Shown in pieces: positions 45,590 to 57,285 of a DNA stretch of 64,000 bases. Source of the DNA: Nageia nagi (taxonomy: Eukaryota > Pinophyta); contig JBITNC010000001.1 in assembly GCA_050084985.1 (NCBI GenBank), positions 40,300,001 through 40,364,000 on the forward strand, written 5' to 3'. Both the position numbers and the translations under genes were made by a program. Position 1 is the first letter of the stretch. The number at the start of each line of letters is the position of its first letter. Under the pieces are notes generated by a model. It did not search any database and had not been told where the DNA came from. It was given only the letters and a program-made list of their open reading frames with translations.

Positions 45590-47916
45590 TGGATTGGGAT
45601 ACTATAGATTTGTAGTTAGGTATTGCTTTGGGTGCTTCCAGTATTGAACTAGGATGAGTAAAGTAAGATATTAAAGAGTGATTGGTCAATTCCACTATAC
45701 CATCCTTCAATACCCTTGAAGAATCTAAGTAGATTCAATAATATAAATTTTTATACATTGAACAATGAATGAAATCTAAATGCATAAATATAAATCAACA
45801 GTGGAGCAATCTCAAAGTTGAATTGAGTATATAGATAGTAGAATAAAATATTTACAATCTTTAATGGAGTTTAGCTAGAATCCTCATCCAAAATACAACA
45901 CTTCACTTATTCTCTCACACCAATCTACACACCAACAATCCAATGGAATAAGCATTATAACTACAATGAGATCCATACTATATGTACAATACATCTAGGA
46001 GTGAACTTAACAATTGGAATGTGTAAGAACTAGAAATAAAATGAACTAAAGATGAAAAGACTAAACTAGGAAAAATGTAACACCCAAAAATGTGGTTGTA
46101 GGAACATAATCGCATTTTTTGAAACATGGTCATGTTTAGTTTAGAATAAGTGGCTACTATGTTTGGAACTAATATAACATATCAAGTCTAGATTTATGGC
46201 TTATTGAATATTTTTTGATGTTGCCTATCAAGTATGGATTTGTACCCTATATAGATTATTGCATTCCTTATTTGTTATTTTGTAGTTAGGTCTAATAACC
46301 TTGGTCGGTAACTTTGGTAATGAATAGGAATACAAAGGATCAAAGGAAGCAGAGCCATATGTTGGTGTACCTCCATATATTGATGGACTTCAATTCACCA
46401 ATGCCTTGATCCTAGTGATGATGGAGGTTCATATTCTAAGAGTGATTTGTCCTAATCCTATAGAGGCTAAATCTATAATACAATCTACATGACATATGTA
46501 AATGATATATTTTTAATCATTTAAATTCAAATTTGATAGGTCAAGAGTAGACAAGAACCCAAATCACATTTGCATAATTTATATTATTTATTGTTATTAA
46601 TTATTTAGTATATAATTATAATTGATATTAAATTAATTGTTTAATCAATTTTTAGTATCAACACTTTGGTTTTTCTAAAAGAATCTCCTTTTCATGGATT
46701 AGAAGATGAAGTGTGCCACTTTTTTTAATATTTATATGTCATTGATTGATGATTGAAAATCTCCAAAATTAAAAATACCTAGAAGATAAAAAATTGGTAA
46801 AATGTTTCAATCATTTAGCTAATAAGAAGTAGTACAAGGATATAAAATTTTAGTATTAAATAAATGGAGCTTTAAGGTCCAACCAAAAATGATAAATTTA
46901 GCAGTGATTAAGTTTCTAAAGGATCTTATCATCATGATATATAAGATCATGATCCTAATTGATTGTTAACTCAAAAAATTAAATTCAAATTCAAAATTAG
47001 ATTAAAAAAGTTCAATATAAAATTTAAAATTAAATGCCTTATCAATCACATTTGATAAAGAGAAATAAAATTAAATAATTATTGATAATCCAAAATTCTT
47101 CCTAAACTTTATCCTAGATCCTATGATTTTACATCACATATTTGATCTCTATAGAACCTTCAAAATCTAAGATCCATTTCCCTTATCCCATGGATTCCCT
47201 AGAATTCCTAATGTTATGAATCTTAATCCTAGGTCCTCCTAGTATCAAATCTTATTTAATATACCAATTCATCCTTCCATAATTTAGTTACCACATTGTG
47301 TATCCCTTATCATTTCAAAACTCATTAAGTCTCATATAAATTCCTCAAACCTTGAAAAAAGGAGTGGTGGTAGTCTTATAATTGACATTGATCCTTTTAT
47401 AGGAAACAATGACTATCATGTTTAACCAAAATAACATCAACACTATTATAAGCCTTTTTATACTCTCTAATCAAACTGGTTAGTTTACCAACTCATATTA
47501 GATCACAACCTAATATGTCAATCTACATCCCAATATTGGATTAATTTTGATCATCTTGATGAAAAATAAATAACAAAAAATGATGTCATAAAGGTACAAA
47601 ACAAGGTTTTGAGGATGTTTACATTAAGGATGAAGATGATAGTGATAAAGAGTAGGATCCTATATAAGAAATGCTACAAACTAAATATTGATCTCAAGAA
47701 GAATACAACAATAAGGTTGACATTGTGATAGAGTTTTTTCAAAATAATGTAATTTACTTGATCTTCACTTAATGAGCAATACAAAAAGACTAAAGATTTA
47801 GAAAATACTCTAAATAAGGAAAGAATTAAAAAAAGGCACTTTTGAATATCTCAAAAACTAGCAAGCAAAAACAAATAAAAATTATTATTAATGATAAAAA
47901 AAGAATAATAAATAAA
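45590..47916. other. Gene-free stretch
   Basis: AT-rich with no recognised domain, LTR pair or RNA gene. Poly-A/T and TTAATTA-rich segments near 46560-47080 and 47860-47910. Confidence 0.55.
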
Positions 47917-48190
47917 CACTACACCAAAATTGGGCTTTAAGGGTAGTTCTAATTCATCATAATAGACATTTAACAGTATATTTTTGCTCTCCATCTACCA
48001 AGGTATCATAAAAAATTAGCAAAAATTATGATAGTTAAAAACCACCTCATAAAACCTTCTTAATATATCATAAAATAATGGTTTTTAAACACCCTAATAA
48101 TTAATAGCAAAATGGTTATAAACCACTCTCTTATTATTAATGTTTTAATAAATACATAAAATATACTTTCAAGTGTTTTAACATATAGGG
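47917..48190 (+). mobile_element. Possible CACTA-type transposon end
   Basis: CACTACACCAAAATTGGGC at 47917 resembles the CACTACAAGAAAA-type termini of plant CACTA transposons. It is followed by subterminal wording with repeated 'ATGGTTATAAACCAC'-like words also seen near 57990 and 62070. A similar end, CACTACATGAAAATC, is at 61917. No opposite terminus or transposase is seen, so this is a hint only. Confidence 0.35.
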
Positions 48191-48193
48191 AAT

Positions 48194-48462
48194 ATGGCAT
48201 TGAATTTCATTCTTAAAGCAATAAAGGATGAAAAAAATCAAGTAAAAGAATAACATTACTTGGAATCCAAGTAGGATTTTTGAGTTCTTGTACAAGCCCT
48301 TGGTTCAAATTCTAGTGACATGTATGCATATGGAATTGAATTTCAGCCTTAATGCAATGAAGGATGAAAATAACCAAGTAAAAGGATAGTCCTTCTTGGA
48401 CTCTAAGTAGGACTTTTGATTTCTTTCATAGGCTTATGGTTCAAAATCTAGTAACCATCCCT
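48194..48462 (+). repeat. 136-bp tandem dimer with tRNA-like boxes (possible SINE)
   Basis: ATGGCATTGAATTTC at 48194 and ATGGAATTGAATTTC at 48330 start two related units. Each contains a word like a Pol III A box (TCCAAGTAGG at 48266; CTCTAAGTAGG at 48401). About 30 bp on is a B-box-like word (GGTTCAAATTCTA at 48302; GGTTCAAAATCTA at 48438). That spacing and order fit a tRNA-derived SINE, but I see no clear tRNA fold and no A-tail. Confidence 0.4.
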
Positions 48463-48511
48463 ATTAATATTTAACATGTTATTAAAGTATTATTAGAGAG
48501 TATAAAAAAAT

Positions 48512-48960
48512 TATCTAAATATGTCATAAATGGGTATGCTTTGGAGGCCCTCACATGTTTTCCATGAGATGCAATTGATTGGTTTTAGAATAGATTCAAT
48601 ATCCTTTATAAATATTCTTCTTGTATATGAAACTATTGTAAATTTAAAATGGGGCATGGATAATCATGGACAAATAACTAAATTTGGATTATTTTTGCAT
48701 GCAATTATGATAACAACACTAATACACATGTATTCAAAAAGTGAAAGAAATTAAGAAGAAAATTATTTTGTTTGACAAGATGTGTAATAGAAAAAATAAT
48801 TTCATGGGACATAATGATTTTAGGATATATAAGGAATGGACTCAAACAACTCATAACATGCTAATAAAATTACCTACTATTATAGTGTTGACTTGTTTCT
48901 CGGTTCTTGTAGAATGCAATCATTGAGGGATATCGATACTTAAAATTCATTAATCATTAT
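48512..48960 (+). pseudogene. PLS-type PPR gene fragment
   Basis: The frame 48530-48754 reads FHEMQLIGFRIDSISFINIL, then VNLKWGMDNHGQITKFGL and MITTLIHMYSKSERN. This is the classic series of consecutive PPR motifs (F-x-M-x-x-x-G-x-x-P-D-S-x-T-F; G-x-x-x-H-G; A-L-I-D-M-Y-x-K-x-G). After a frame change 48741-48926 continues 'IILFDKMCNRKNNFMG' (family: LFDKMPxRxVVSW). PPR proteins bind organelle RNA. This piece covers about three motifs and has no start or organelle-targeting peptide. It lies left of the copia element at 49612. Confidence 0.8.
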
Positions 48961-49606
48961 TATTATATTACACCCATAATGAATTATACATGTATGTTTT
49001 ACCTTCTTGTCTTGTGTTAGGCATCTAGATGAAATAAAAGACATTATACATAGGATGCCAAGCAAACCTAATTACTATGATGTGGAATTTTTTTTGGGAA
49101 TTTTTTTGTTAGTTCTTATAGAATTAATAACAACTAGGATTTTATAGAGTTTATATAAGAACAAGATCACATCTAAAAACATATGAAATTTATAATGATT
49201 TGGAAAGACTACCTCAAGTTATGAAAGTTGTAGGATATGTTGTACATGATGTCAATCATTCTCACTACTTCAAGGATGAATAGTGTTCATGTGATGATTA
49301 TTGGTGATTGAATAAAGGAAGTTTATTTTGGAAATGAAAAAAAGCTTTTTATATAAAAGTATTTTACTACCATGATATTGAAATTGTATTTTAGGAGGAC
49401 AAGGCTCTATGCATAAGCTCTTTAGGAATTCATTCCAACTAGTTGTAAGATTTCAAAAAATTTAAATCTTAAGGGATTATTTTGAACCTAGAATATTTTT
49501 AAGGCATAATATAAATAATTGTAAATGTTAAATTACTCAAGATATTAATATAATAATTTAATTAAAAATACATTAACCTTACAATATTAGGTTGTTTTTA
49601 GTGTTG
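48961..49606. other. Spacer between PPR fragment and copia element
   Basis: No domain is read. Near 49040-49085 the words AGGATGCCAAGCAAACCTAA and TATGATGTGGAA resemble the repeated spacer at 57519-57560, so this part probably belongs to the same PPR-linked repeat family. Confidence 0.5.
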
Positions 49607-49611
49607 CAATG
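49607..49611. repeat. Target-site duplication CAATG, left copy
   Basis: CAATG directly precedes the left LTR edge TGAAGAATTT at 49612. Confidence 0.9.
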
Positions 49612-51032
49612 TGAAGAATTTAAAGGTTTAGAGACAAAAATAATGCTTTGATACCAAATGAAGAATTTGAAGTCACCACACCCCAAGAATGGTGAATAAG
49701 GCATAAAGACTCTAATACCAAGTGAATAATTTGGACCAAATAGGCTCAAGATAAGAACTTTGAATCCAAATTATTCTTTTGGAGACTCAAGGCTCCAAGA
49801 TTTGATACCATAAAATTTGGCTAAGGTTCCAACAAATTTTGAAGGATAAGGATTGGTCAAATCTCTAAGAAAATCAAAACACTAAAGGAAATGAAAGTGA
49901 CAAATATTGAGTCCCAAAGAAATCCAAAAAAATAGTGCATTTTGGAAATGTTAGAGTTCCAAAAGATTATGGTCAACAAGATTTCATCAAGACTTCAAGA
50001 AAATCAATAGTGTGAAACTACAGTTTAGAGGGTGAGCATAGAAAAGTTTGGAGCCCAAAACTTATGTGATTCCTAACAAGACCTAGCACTATGATCCATA
50101 AAAATAAATAGTAATAAATACTCTATCCATTGGTGAAGGTCCAAAATAATTTCAATATGGATATAAGGATCATAAATTAGGTAAAAGTATATAGACTTAT
50201 CAAGATTCATTGAGAAATACTACAGACTAGGTAGGTTTTATATTTTGTGATTTCTAAGTGTGTTTTGCAAATAATATGGAAAAGGATATATGGTTAAAAA
50301 GGTATTACACAAATAAATACAACCAAGAAGGAATCATACAAAATGGAAATATAGATAGAAAGATCTAGCCACTGAAAGCAAACTAAACCAAACAAAGATA
50401 GTTTGATGAATCACAAAATAACAAGACTATAAGCTCAAAAATGGGAATACAAATGAGTAGCCATGAAATCAAATGATCTCAAATAAGTAAATATCACCTT
50501 GGATTAAATATAAAAGTTTTGTAAGTATTTCTCAAGCATATGAGATTTGAAAAGAGAATACATGCCACATAGCCACAAGGTATTATAGAGAAAATGGGAA
50601 TGCTTTATATTCTAGAGCCAAAATGGTAACATAATATTATATAAAACATTCTCTATTGAGTATGGGAGATGAAGTATCTATTTATACAAAAATAAAATGG
50701 AGTGTAGAAGGCTCCATGTGAACTCATGGATTATAGATCTACATAGAAACATAAATGAAGTGCCCACAAAAATCAAAGAAGGTGGTATGGGTCTCATAAA
50801 TATAAATCAAGTGCCTATAAAATCAAAGAAGAGAATGGGAATTAGTGAAAAATTACAAAATCAAATCTATCTCAATCAAAGGAGCATATCTTTAGTATTC
50901 AACACTTAACAATGGTCCTGCAACTTACCAAATTTGGTAGGTGTAATAGTAGATGGACAATACAAGTGGTCAATAGCTATTGGCATTCAAAAGTTTTCTA
51001 AAATTATAATCATTAAACATTAAATTCCTTCA
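49612..51032 (-). mobile_element. 3' LTR of the copia element
   Basis: 1421 bp, matched along its length by 55014-56432. On the plus strand it begins TGAAGAATTTAAAGG and ends AAATTCCTTCA. It includes a TATTTATAC-type box (AAGTATCTATTTATAC near 50671) that could be the TATA region. The frames at 50697-50909 and elsewhere inside are not genes. Confidence 0.95.
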
Positions 51033-51048
51033 TTATATCCCTTAATGT
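51033..51048 (-). other. Polypurine tract of the copia element
   Basis: Minus-strand ATTAAGGGATATAA lies directly before the 3' LTR start TGAAGG. It is only moderately purine-rich, probably through decay. Confidence 0.6.
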
Positions 51049-51069
51049 GAATGGTTTGAATACCAATTT

Positions 51070-51640
51070 GATATCAAAGACTAAGGAATCATTCCTTAAG
51101 GAGAGCCTTAATGAAAATATATGCAAGTTGATATTTAGACTTACAAAATGTGAATTCTGCAAATCTATCAATCATTAAGTCTTGCATAAAATGGTGTCAT
51201 ATGTCAATATGCTTTCTCCTACTATGAAATATCAAGTTTTTTGTCATAGAAATGGTGTTGGTGTTGTTACAAAGAATGGAAATGGACAAGGGAGGAGCCA
51301 AACCCAAATCTTCAAACAATTAAGCCATCCACATGGCTTGAGTGCAAGCAAAGGAGGAAGCCATGTGTTCTACTATAGTAATGGAAAGAGAAATAGTTTG
51401 TTTCTTCTTGCTTCTCAATGAGATTAAAGAGCCAAAATAGGAGAAAGCATAGACAGAGGTAATTTTCCTATCATCAAGGCTTTTGGCCCAATCAACATCT
51501 ATGTAGGTCGTAAGGATGTCAACATCAAAGGATTTATAACATAGACCAAAGAATTTATTACCATTGATATACCGAAGGATCCTCTTAGCAACTTTCTAAT
51601 GAGATTCATGTGAAGAGTGCATGAATTAATCCATAAGGCT
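51070..51640 (-). pseudogene. Copia RNase H
   Basis: Minus-strand pieces read 'KLLRGSFGISMVI', 'LALLSH' and a C-terminal 'HSRRKHIDIRHHFMQDLMID' followed by 'YQLAYIFIKAL'. This is the conserved copia tail (H-x-R-x-KHIDIxYHFxRD ... Q-x-ADIFTKxL). The last part, at about 51080-51180, is open; the front is broken by frame changes. It ends about 40 bp before the polypurine tract. Confidence 0.85.
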
Positions 51641-52650
51641 AATTGGATACATAATATCTAGATGAGTGGTAGTGAGATACATCAAACTACTAATAAGTGA
51701 CCAATATATGGTGGCATACACTTGAGGAGTAGAATCCTCCTTCATGAGTTTAGTGCCAAGTACTACTAGAGTGTTAATAGGTTTGCAATCCTTCATAGAA
51801 AACCTAGCAAGCATGTCATCAACATACTTGGACTTAGTGATGAACATGTCATAGGATGACTACTAGACTTGCATACCAAGAAAGTAATACATGTTACCCA
51901 AATCATTCATCTCAAAATCCTTAATTATGGCAATTTTGAATGTATGCAACATGGAATAGGAAGTGCTCATGAAAATAATATCATACACATACAAATAGAT
52001 GATGATGAAATCATTTTTGGATACCTTAGTGTATAGGGTAGCTTTTGTGAAGCACCTTTAATAATCATTCAAATGAAAGTAGGTGTTTATTCAGGAATAC
52101 CAAGCTTTGGGTGCCTACTTGAGCCCATGGAGAGCTTTCTTTAGATGGTACACTTTATCTTCATGGCCAAAAATAGTGAATCCTTAAGGTTGATTCACAT
52201 ACACTTCTTCCTTTAAATCTCCATTGAGGACGGTAGACTTGACATCCATTTGGTATAAACTAAGACCAAGATATGATACTAAAGAAGGAAGAGAGCAAAT
52301 TATCTCAAGCTTGGTAACTAATGGACAGTCTCTTAATAATCAAACCCTTCCTTCTAAACATATCCCTTAACCACCATTGATTCCTTATGTTTATTAGTGC
52401 TACCATTAGCATTGCTCTTGAGCTTAAAGATCCATCTAACTCCAATAACATTTTGGTGCCTTGGATGAGGGATAATCTCCCAAGATTCATTCTTCTAGAT
52501 GTATTCAATCTCATCTTTCCTAGCCTTTTCCTAATTTTCATTTGCAGTAGCTTTTTAAAAGTTGGAGGGCTCAATAAGAGAAGAGGAAATAAAGGCATAA
52601 TTAGTGATTTGATCAACGCCCTTGGTTGTTACTAGATCACTCTTCTACTA
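51620..52650 (-). pseudogene. Copia reverse transcriptase
   Basis: In broken frames the minus strand gives a KGYxQKEGxDYxETV-like entry near 52300, a 'MDVKSTVLNGDLKEEVYV'-like box near 52200-52245, and 'VYDIIFMSTS' at the active site near 51985 (family YVDDIL, so the second Asp is lost). The 73-codon open frame 51626-51847 has FITKSKYVDDMLARFSMKDC, KPINTLVVLGTKL and SLISSLMYLTTTHLDIMYPI. It is inactive through loss of the active site and stops. Confidence 0.9.
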
Positions 52651-52899
52651 AAGTTCTTATCCAATATTTGAGATTTTATATGATCTTTGGAAATCCTTCT
52701 CTTGGAATGAGTTTGAGCCATAGGAAGGTTTGGTTGTTGAGGATGAAGAGGGGGATTAAGATATAATGGCTTAGCTAGATAATCCACACTTAATTCCTCA
52801 ATCACCAAAGTGATTTTGAGGGCATGAAAATCATTCTTGTATTCTCCCCCTTTATGAAAGATCACATCTTAACTGATATGCAACTTCTAAAAAAATGGA

Positions 52900-53720
52900 C
52901 CATAGCATCGATAGGATTTGAACTAATCAAAGTATCCTAAAAAGATATATTTTATGGATTTTTCATCCAATTTTTTCCTATTTTCCTTGGGTACATGCAC
53001 ATAACAAGCAGAGCCAAAAATCTAAAGGTGCAAGAGATTAGGTTTCTTACCAAACTAAGTATCATAGGGGGTTGAATGTTGCATGACCTTAGTAGAGTAG
53101 CAATTGAATATGTAGAAAATAGTGTGCATAGATTCCCCCATAATTTATTATCCATGCCCATATCCATGAGCATGCTTCAAGCCACCTCAATGACTATCTA
53201 GTTCTTTCTCTCCACTAATCCATTCTATCATAGAGTGTAGGTAGTTATGTACTACTACTTAATACCATATTTTTGATGGAATTATTTAAGATTATTGGAA
53301 GTGAATTCACCACCATGATCTATTCAAAAACTCTTAAGGAGATAGTTGAACTACTTCTTAATAAGCACCTTGAACTTGAAAAAAGTTTCAAATGCATTTG
53401 ATTTAGTCTGCAATAAATACAACCAGCTCATATGGGAAAAATCATTAGAAAAGATAAGTATATACCTTCACTTAGCCAAGGTGGGAGTCAGCATAAGTTT
53501 GTAAATATTAGCATGCACCAATTCCAATGGTGCTTTTACATAGTGTGATTGGGAGGAAAACTTCTCTTTGTGTTATTTTCTAGAAATACAACTCTCATAT
53601 AAAGTGTCAAGAGCTAATGAGAAGGTTAGCATACTTATCAAAAGCTTAGGTAATCCATGGAGTGAGTTGAAGTTGATGTGGCCACATCTCTAATGCCACA
53701 ACCAAGTAGGATCAGTGGTG
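52900..53720 (-). pseudogene. Copia integrase
   Basis: The GAG-pre-integrase zinc region reads 'LWH-RCGHINFNSLHGLPKL' near 53635-53700. The core shows 'FSNDFSHMSWLYLLQTKS' (first Asp), 'DHGGEFTSNN' (second Asp, near 53305) and 'NGLVERKN' (Glu, near 53205). All three catalytic positions can be read although frames shift. The tail in frame 52952-53173 carries a 'MLMDMGMDNKLWG' helix (family MLxxxxLPxxFWxEA). Placement before RT confirms copia, not gypsy, order. Confidence 0.9.
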
Positions 53721-53739
53721 GATTTTAGGCATTTGATTA

Positions 53740-54960
53740 TCATTAGCTACATGCTCAACATATACATGTGATTCTAAGATAAGAGAATCATTACAATAAC
53801 CTGCTTGTTAGCCTCATTGGTGATGGTGTAGGTTTTTTTCTAAAAGACTAAATAATAGTATTTCAAGCACATCTAACCAATGCTAAAGAGATTGTGCTTC
53901 AAGCTGAGAACACACAAAGTTTCATGCATATACATGATCTTAACAATCTTTTATTTAAAAGAAATATTACCCTTATTGATAATGTCAACTTGATTATTAT
54001 CACTAAACCAAACTTTATCAAAATTATTTTCCTCAAGTTGAATAAAAAACTTCTATTCTCAATCATATGATTTGAACACCCACTATCTAGATACCAAATA
54101 TGATCATTAGTAGCTTCAAATTTATTATGGGTGAGGAAGATATTAATACCATCACTTTATTCTTTAGAGTAGTTGGATTTCTACACCTTCTTCTTCCAAA
54201 AGAAATATTGCTCAATATGATCATATTTACCACATAAGTCACATTGAGCTTTGGTTTTTACCACCTCATCAACCTCTTCCTCTACCATGATTTCTTCTTC
54301 CATGGGTGCTACCACCACAACCTCTAAAGCTTGATTCTGAGCTAGAGGAAGTATAAGGTTTCTCATTCATCTAGAGCTTGTGTTGAAATGCTTGGTCTAG
54401 GTTCTCATCTCTATCTTGGAGTTTATGCTCATATGTTTGCAAGCTTCCAAGTAATTTTGGGAGAATGAGTTAAGTTAAGTCCCTAGAATCCTTAATCCAT
54501 CTTTCATCAAGTTACTCACCATGTGAATGAATTCCATTCACTAAATCTTGAACTTTGTTCATAAAGAGTTTAGTAGTCTCAACATATCCCATCTAGAGAG
54601 ATTCAAACTCCCATCATAAGAGTTGTAGCTTGGCAACTCTAACTCTAGATGATCCCTTATAGGCACTCTCAATAGTGTCCCACACAACCCTAGATAATTT
54701 TCATTCTATAATTTTAGGTAATATTGTAACATCTATCCAACTTTGTATGATAAAAAAAGCTTTAGCATCCTTCTTCTAGATCTCCAAGAGCTCCTTATTT
54801 TCATTTATTGTAAGTGTAGCAAAGGCTACAACATTAGGTTCAACATATCCTTGAGAAATAATAATCCACAAGTCTTGAGAGATGAGAAAGGTCTACATCG
54901 GTATGCTCTAATATTCATAGTGTTCTCCATTGAACACTAGGATCTGCAATTACAAGGAAC
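53740..54960 (-). pseudogene. Copia gag and protease
   Basis: The gag part has 'FNGENYEYWSIPMKTFLIS', with the YxxW motif of UBN2/DUF4219-type copia gags, near 54880-54940. A 'WDTIESAYKGSSRVRVAKLQ'-like segment follows near 54640-54690. The frame 54181-54366 ends in a zinc knuckle CDLCGKYDHIEQYFF, whose last Cys is replaced. Upstream is an acidic or, in another frame, glycine/arginine-rich linker. The protease motif NDHIWYLDSGCSNHM with D-S-G is intact near 54055-54110. Probable start near 54960. Several stops are present. Confidence 0.9.
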
Positions 54961-54997
54961 TTCCATTATTTGGATCCATTTAACCCAATAGACCATA

Positions 54998-55013
54998 TGG
55001 CTCTACTACTAAT
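54998..55013 (-). other. Primer-binding site, initiator Met tRNA type
   Basis: The minus strand after the 5' LTR reads ATTAGTAGTAGAGCCA, a degraded form of TTGGTATCAGAGCCA, followed by a Met-tRNA-leader-like ATATGG. Confidence 0.7.
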
Positions 55014-56432
55014 TAAATAATTTGAGGATTTAGAGACAAAAATAATGCTTTGATACTAAATGAGGAATTTGAAGTCACCACATCCCAAGAATGATGAACA
55101 AGGCATAAATACTTTGATACCAAGTGAAGAATTTGGACCAAATAGGCTCAAGATAAGAACTCTAAATCCAAATGATAATTTTGGAGACTCAAGGATCCAA
55201 GCTCTCATACCATAAAATTTTGCCAAGGTTTTGATAAAATTTGAAGGGTAAGGACTAGATAGATCTTCATGAAAATCAAAATAGTGAAGGAAATGGAAGT
55301 TTTAGAGACTAAATTCTAGAGAAATCCAAAAAAATAATGTATCTTGAAAATACTAGATTTTTGATAGATTGTATTCAATAAGATTTCACCAGGATTTTGA
55401 GAAAATCAATAGTGTAGAATCTACAGTTTAGAGGGTGAGCATGGAAAAGTCCAAATCCTAAAACTTACATGATTTCTAATAAGAACGAGCACTATGACCC
55501 ATAAAAAAATAGTAATAAATGCTTTATTTATTGGTGAAGGTTCAAAATACTTTCAAGATAGACATAAGGGTCATAAATGATATGAAAGTATATAAACTTA
55601 TCAAGATTCATTGAGTAAGATTCTAGACTAGGTATGTTTTGTATTTTGGTATTTCTAAGTGTGCTCTACCAATAAAATGGAAAAATACATATGGCTAGAA
55701 AGGTATTGCAACAAGCAATCCAACCAAGGAGGAATTACATAAAATGAGATTTAGAAAGAAATATCTAGCCCCCAAAAGTAAACTGAACTAAGTAAAGACA
55801 TTTTGATAAATCACAAAATAGCAAGACTATAATATCAAAAATGGGAATAAAAACAAGTACCCATAAAGTAATATGACCTCAAATATTTAAATATCACCTT
55901 ATATTAAAGATAAAATTTTTGCGAGTATTTCTCAACCATATAAGCTTTGAAAAGAAAATACATACCACATAGTCATAAGTTATTGTAGAGAAATTATAAA
56001 TGCTTTATATTCTAGAGCCAAAATGGAAGTAGAACATAAAATTAAGAATCCTCTATTGAGGATGGAATATGAATTCTCTATTTATACATAAATAAAGTGG
56101 AGTGTAGAAGGCTCCATGTGAACTCATGAATTGCAAATTTGTGTAGAAACATAAGTGAAACACCCACAAACATTAGAGAAGGTGGTATGGGCATAAAAAA
56201 TATAAATTAAGGGCCCATAAAATCAAAGAACAATATGGTTGTTAGTGATGAAGTACAAAATCAAATATATCTCATTCAAAGAAGTAGATCTTGAGTATTC
56301 AACACTCAATTATGGTCTTGTAATATACTAAATTTGATAGGTGTAATAGTAGATAGATACTAAAGGTGGTTAGTAGCTATTGGCATTCAAAATTTTATCA
56401 AAATCCAAACCATGGACTATTAAATTCCTTCA
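55014..56432 (-). mobile_element. 5' LTR of the copia element
   Basis: 1419 bp, partner of 49612-51032. On the plus strand it ends ATTAAATTCCTTCA at 56432, next to the target duplication. Its inner end reads TAAATAATTT where the 3' LTR has TGAAGAATTT, so the terminal dinucleotide has decayed. A TATTTATAC box recurs (near 56079). Confidence 0.95.
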
Positions 56433-56437
56433 CAATG
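56433..56437. repeat. Target-site duplication CAATG, right copy
   Basis: CAATG follows the right LTR edge ...CCTTCA. Joining the two flanks restores an unbroken pre-insertion site with one CAATG. Confidence 0.9.
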
Positions 56438-56559
56438 AATTTTATGATATGTATGTATGCTATGTTTTGGAACATACAAAAGGCTCATGTACTCTTTTAT
56501 AAATTATGAGAAATATCATAGGATATGCATAGTATGGGCATGGTCTAGAGGCTCCAAAG

Positions 56560-57275
56560 TACAATTTATTGGTTTAAGAATAGATTTTAAGGACTATGAT
56601 AATTGCAATGCATTCCAAGAATGGTTGTAGAAAAGAAATTCATCAAACTATTTGAATAAAAAAAAATGTTTATATCAATGATTGCAATGATTATAGGGTA
56701 TTCAAGAAATTAAACTATTTGAAAACACAATTTCTAGGAATGAAATGTTTGTAGGGTATGCAAGAAATGGTTGTAGAAAAGGAAGCCATCAAACTATTTA
56801 AACAAATATAATATCTAGGCACTAATCCAAATGATTATAATGACTATATAATATGCAAGGAAGCCATCAAACTATTTGAATAATTTGAATGTCATCACTA
56901 ATATAGATGTAGGATATGCAAGGAATGATTTTAATAAGGAATCCATCAAACTATTTGAAAAAATAAAATATATGGGTATTAATATTTTAGGCATATAAGG
57001 AATGGTTATAGCAAAGGAAGCCATCAAACTATATGAATAAATCAAAAATGTGGGTATTAATCCATACACAGGGTATGCAAGGAATGGTTATAACATGGAA
57101 GCCATCAAACTATTTGAACAAATAGAATAGTTGGGCATTAATGTAGATAGGAAGCCATCAAACTATTTGAATAAATGGAATATGTGGGATTTAATCAATA
57201 TGTAGGGTATGGAAGGAATGGTTGTAGTAAGGAATCCATCAAACTATTTTAATAAGAGGGATATGTTGGCTTCCA
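56560..57275 (+). repeat. Tandem array of a PPR-motif-derived unit
   Basis: The phrase GCCATCAAACTATTTGAA, or a close variant, recurs about nine times (for example near 56610, 56788, 56866, 56944, 57026, 57101, 57150 and 57236). It is often preceded by GGGTATGCAAGGAATGG and followed by TGGGTATTAATCC. Where complete the unit is about 75-85 bp and translates as GYARNGYSKEAIKLFEQ plus a G-I-N-P-type end. That is one PPR motif (A-G-Y-A-x-N-G...E-A-L-K-L-F-x-x-M...G-x-x-P-D). Frames shift between units and stops are frequent, so it is no longer a protein. Confidence 0.85.
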
Positions 57276-57285
57276 AATAAGACAA

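Larger units (their letters stand above)
49612..56432 (-). mobile_element. Structurally complete, decayed Ty1/copia element
   Basis: On the minus strand the order is LTR (55014-56432), primer-binding site, gag, protease, integrase, RT, RNase H, polypurine tract, LTR (49612-51032). That is the copia order with integrase before RT. The whole 6.8-kb unit is flanked by the 5-bp direct repeat CAATG at 49607-49611 and 56433-56437, the expected target duplication. LTRs begin TGAAGGAATTT and end AAATTCTTCA, the latter degraded in the 5' copy. By eye the LTRs are about 85% alike, so the insertion is old. It splits a locus that carries PPR fragments on both sides. Confidence 0.95.

Noticed and set aside
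49612-49658. A TGGTATCAAAGC-like word beside the copia LTRs that looked like a primer-binding site, suggesting LTRs at 49659 and 55061 and a tandem element
   Set aside because: The word occurs at the same place in both LTRs. The true ends lie 47 bp further out, where CAATG target duplications match and a better primer-binding site (…GTAGAGCCA) follows. The word is internal to the LTR.
56872-57069. Minus-strand frame at 56872-57069 and plus frame at 63117-63374 as a conserved protein pair
   Set aside because: They resemble each other only because both are antisense to the same PPR-derived DNA unit.
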